Part shown: positions 5,732 to 6,584 of the stretch, one piece after another
Position numbering within the stretch: the first letter of the stretch is position 1
Layout of the letters: every line of letters begins with the position of its first letter
NCBI GenBank assembly: GCA_017537515.1
Contig: JAFYKO010000041.1
Location: 1-6,584 of the forward strand
Reading direction: 5' to 3'
DNA: 6,584 bases
DNA from: Clostridia bacterium
GTDB lineage: Bacteria > Bacillota > Clostridia > Christensenellales > UBA1242
The notes under the pieces: model-generated
Told to the model about the DNA's origin: nothing
What the model saw: only the letters and a program-made list of their open reading frames with translations
The model's database searches: none
Made by a program: the position numbers and the translations under genes

Positions 5732-5992
5732 ATGGATAAACAAACAAAAAGAGAATTAAAGAAACGAAACAAACAAATTTTAAGGTATTTGCTTTACGCA
5801 GCCCCAATTTTGCTTGTCATTGTGTTTTTGCTTTATTATTTCGTGCCTTCACTTGTTGAAAACCAATGGGTTGTGATTATGCTTGTTGTCGCAATAGGCG
5901 GAATACTCTACTTCGTGTTTGATATTATCGGCCGAAAAAGAGCAGAGAAAAAAGCCAAACAACCAAAAGAAAAAGACCCATATGCTGATTAA
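5732..5992 (+). CDS. Small membrane protein with two transmembrane helices
   Basis: The 86-residue product has a basic N-terminus (KQTKRELKKRNKQ), a first hydrophobic helix (about 20-39, YLLYAAPILLVIVFLLYYFV), a short loop (PSLVENQW) and a second helix (about 46-65). A long basic tail follows (GRKRAEKKAKQPKEKDPYAD). The charges suggest that both ends are cytoplasmic. No family is recognised. ATG 5732 is chosen because starts further upstream in this frame lie before or within the promoter at 5684-5713. No Shine-Dalgarno precedes it, so translation would be close to leaderless. The dnaB start is 20 bp after its stop, with its own ribosome binding site, so the two genes are probably one operon. 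Confidence 0.75.
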   Translation: MDKQTKRELKKRNKQILRYLLYAAPILLVIVFLLYYFVPSLVENQWVVIMLVVAIGGILYFVFDIIGRKRAEKKAKQPKEKDPYAD

Positions 5993-6012
5993 AGAAAAAG
6001 GAGATTTGTGTT

Positions 6013-6584
6013 ATGACAATAGCAAGAGTGTTGCCAAATAGTGTTGAAGCCGAGCAAGCAGTTCTGGCTTGTATTTTGCTGGATGAGGAAGTTCCCTTAA
6101 CCGCTTTCACAAATCTCCACGCAGAAGAATTTTATTCAAACGCCCACAAAACCATCTTTGAAGCAATGCAAGAAATTTATGCCCTAAGCAAGCCTGTTGA
6201 TTTTGTAACCTTGGTTGACAAGCTCGAAAGCACTGGCAAGCTTGATGAGGTTGGTGGTTTGAATTATATTACAACCATAACAAGTATGCTTCCAAGTGGC
6301 GTGAACTACAAACACTATGAGGCTATTATCAAAAACCACGCAAGGCGTAGGGAAGTTATTTCTGCAAGTCAAAAAATAATCGACAACGCTTTTGAAAGAG
6401 ACGACGGAAAAGAAGTTCTAAACTTTGCCGAACACGAAATATTTGAAATTTCGCAAAAAGAAGAGACCTCATCCCTTGAACACGTTTCAAAAAGTTTGCC
6501 GGAAGTTATGGCAAATCTTGAAAAGCTTGCACAAGACAGCGAAAAGCTTAGGGGAATATCTACAGGCCTTAACGCTTTAGACCA
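6013..6584 (+). CDS. dnaB: Replicative DNA helicase DnaB, N-terminal part (continues past the window)
   Basis: DnaB is the hexameric helicase that unwinds DNA ahead of the replisome and recruits primase. The 190 residues present include the typical opening LPNSVEAEQAVLACILLD (7-24), the helical N-terminal domain with FYSNAHKTIFEAM and DFVTLVDKLES (to about 105), and the linker helix region (about 110-175). The RecA-type ATPase domain begins at GISTGLNALD (181-190). The Walker A motif would lie just beyond the edge. The start is ATG 6013 with AAAGGAG at 5997-6003, 9 nt away. GTG at 6008 is followed at once by a stop in its frame. In many Firmicutes dnaB follows rplI; here a small membrane protein precedes it. 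Confidence 0.96.
   Translation, partial: MTIARVLPNSVEAEQAVLACILLDEEVPLTAFTNLHAEEFYSNAHKTIFEAMQEIYALSKPVDFVTLVDKLESTGKLDEVGGLNYITTITSMLPSGVNYKHYEAIIKNHARRREVISASQKIIDNAFERDDGKEVLNFAEHEIFEISQKEETSSLEHVSKSLPEVMANLEKLAQDSEKLRGISTGLNALD

Noticed and set aside
1..6584. TGA reassigned to an amino acid in this organism (code 4 or 25)
   Set aside because: All tryptophans seen in the intact genes are TGG, only one internal TGA occurs in roughly 1,700 codons, and TGA sensibly ends the PBP gene right after its PASTA domain.

Overview
The window looks like chromosomal DNA from a low-GC Bacillota (Firmicutes), probably clostridial. It carries murC, spoVG, a SpoVD-type transpeptidase with one PASTA domain and the replicative helicase dnaB. 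Promoters are A/T-rich and sigma-A-like, several Shine-Dalgarno sites are strong, and terminators are hairpins followed by T runs. The standard genetic code appears to apply: tryptophans are TGG, and TGA ends the transpeptidase gene. No insertion sequence, CRISPR array, tRNA or rRNA is visible. The exact taxon cannot be named from this sequence.

Layout. (1) Positions 1-934, minus strand: murC, running off the left edge and interrupted at codon 158 by an in-frame TGA. MurC-like sequence resumes in the same frame directly after the TGA and stays open for 153 codons, including a 180-bp stretch of only about 9% GC. (2) 1141-1416, plus strand: spoVG with its own terminator. (3) 1540-3450, plus: class B penicillin-binding protein. 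(4) 3508-4440, minus: a Fic-family protein whose core motif lacks the usual histidine, behind an elaborate promoter carrying two copies of a 41-bp inverted repeat exactly 69 bp apart. (5) 4592-5026, minus: a protein with possible SecB-type features. (6) 5173-5553, minus: an unrecognised 126-residue protein with its own promoter and terminator. (7) 5732-5992, plus: a small two-helix membrane protein. (8) 6013-end, plus: the N-terminal part of dnaB, probably co-transcribed with the membrane protein.

How they fit together. MurC (cytoplasmic precursor synthesis), SpoVG (regulator) and the PBP (cross-linking) form a cell-wall and development group. The minus-strand trio at 3508-5553 is accessory in character: a Fic-like protein, a possible chaperone and an unknown, each with separate transcription signals. 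A regulated Fic/chaperone module is conceivable but unproven. The two observations most worth checking are the murC TGA and the duplicated operator in front of the Fic gene.
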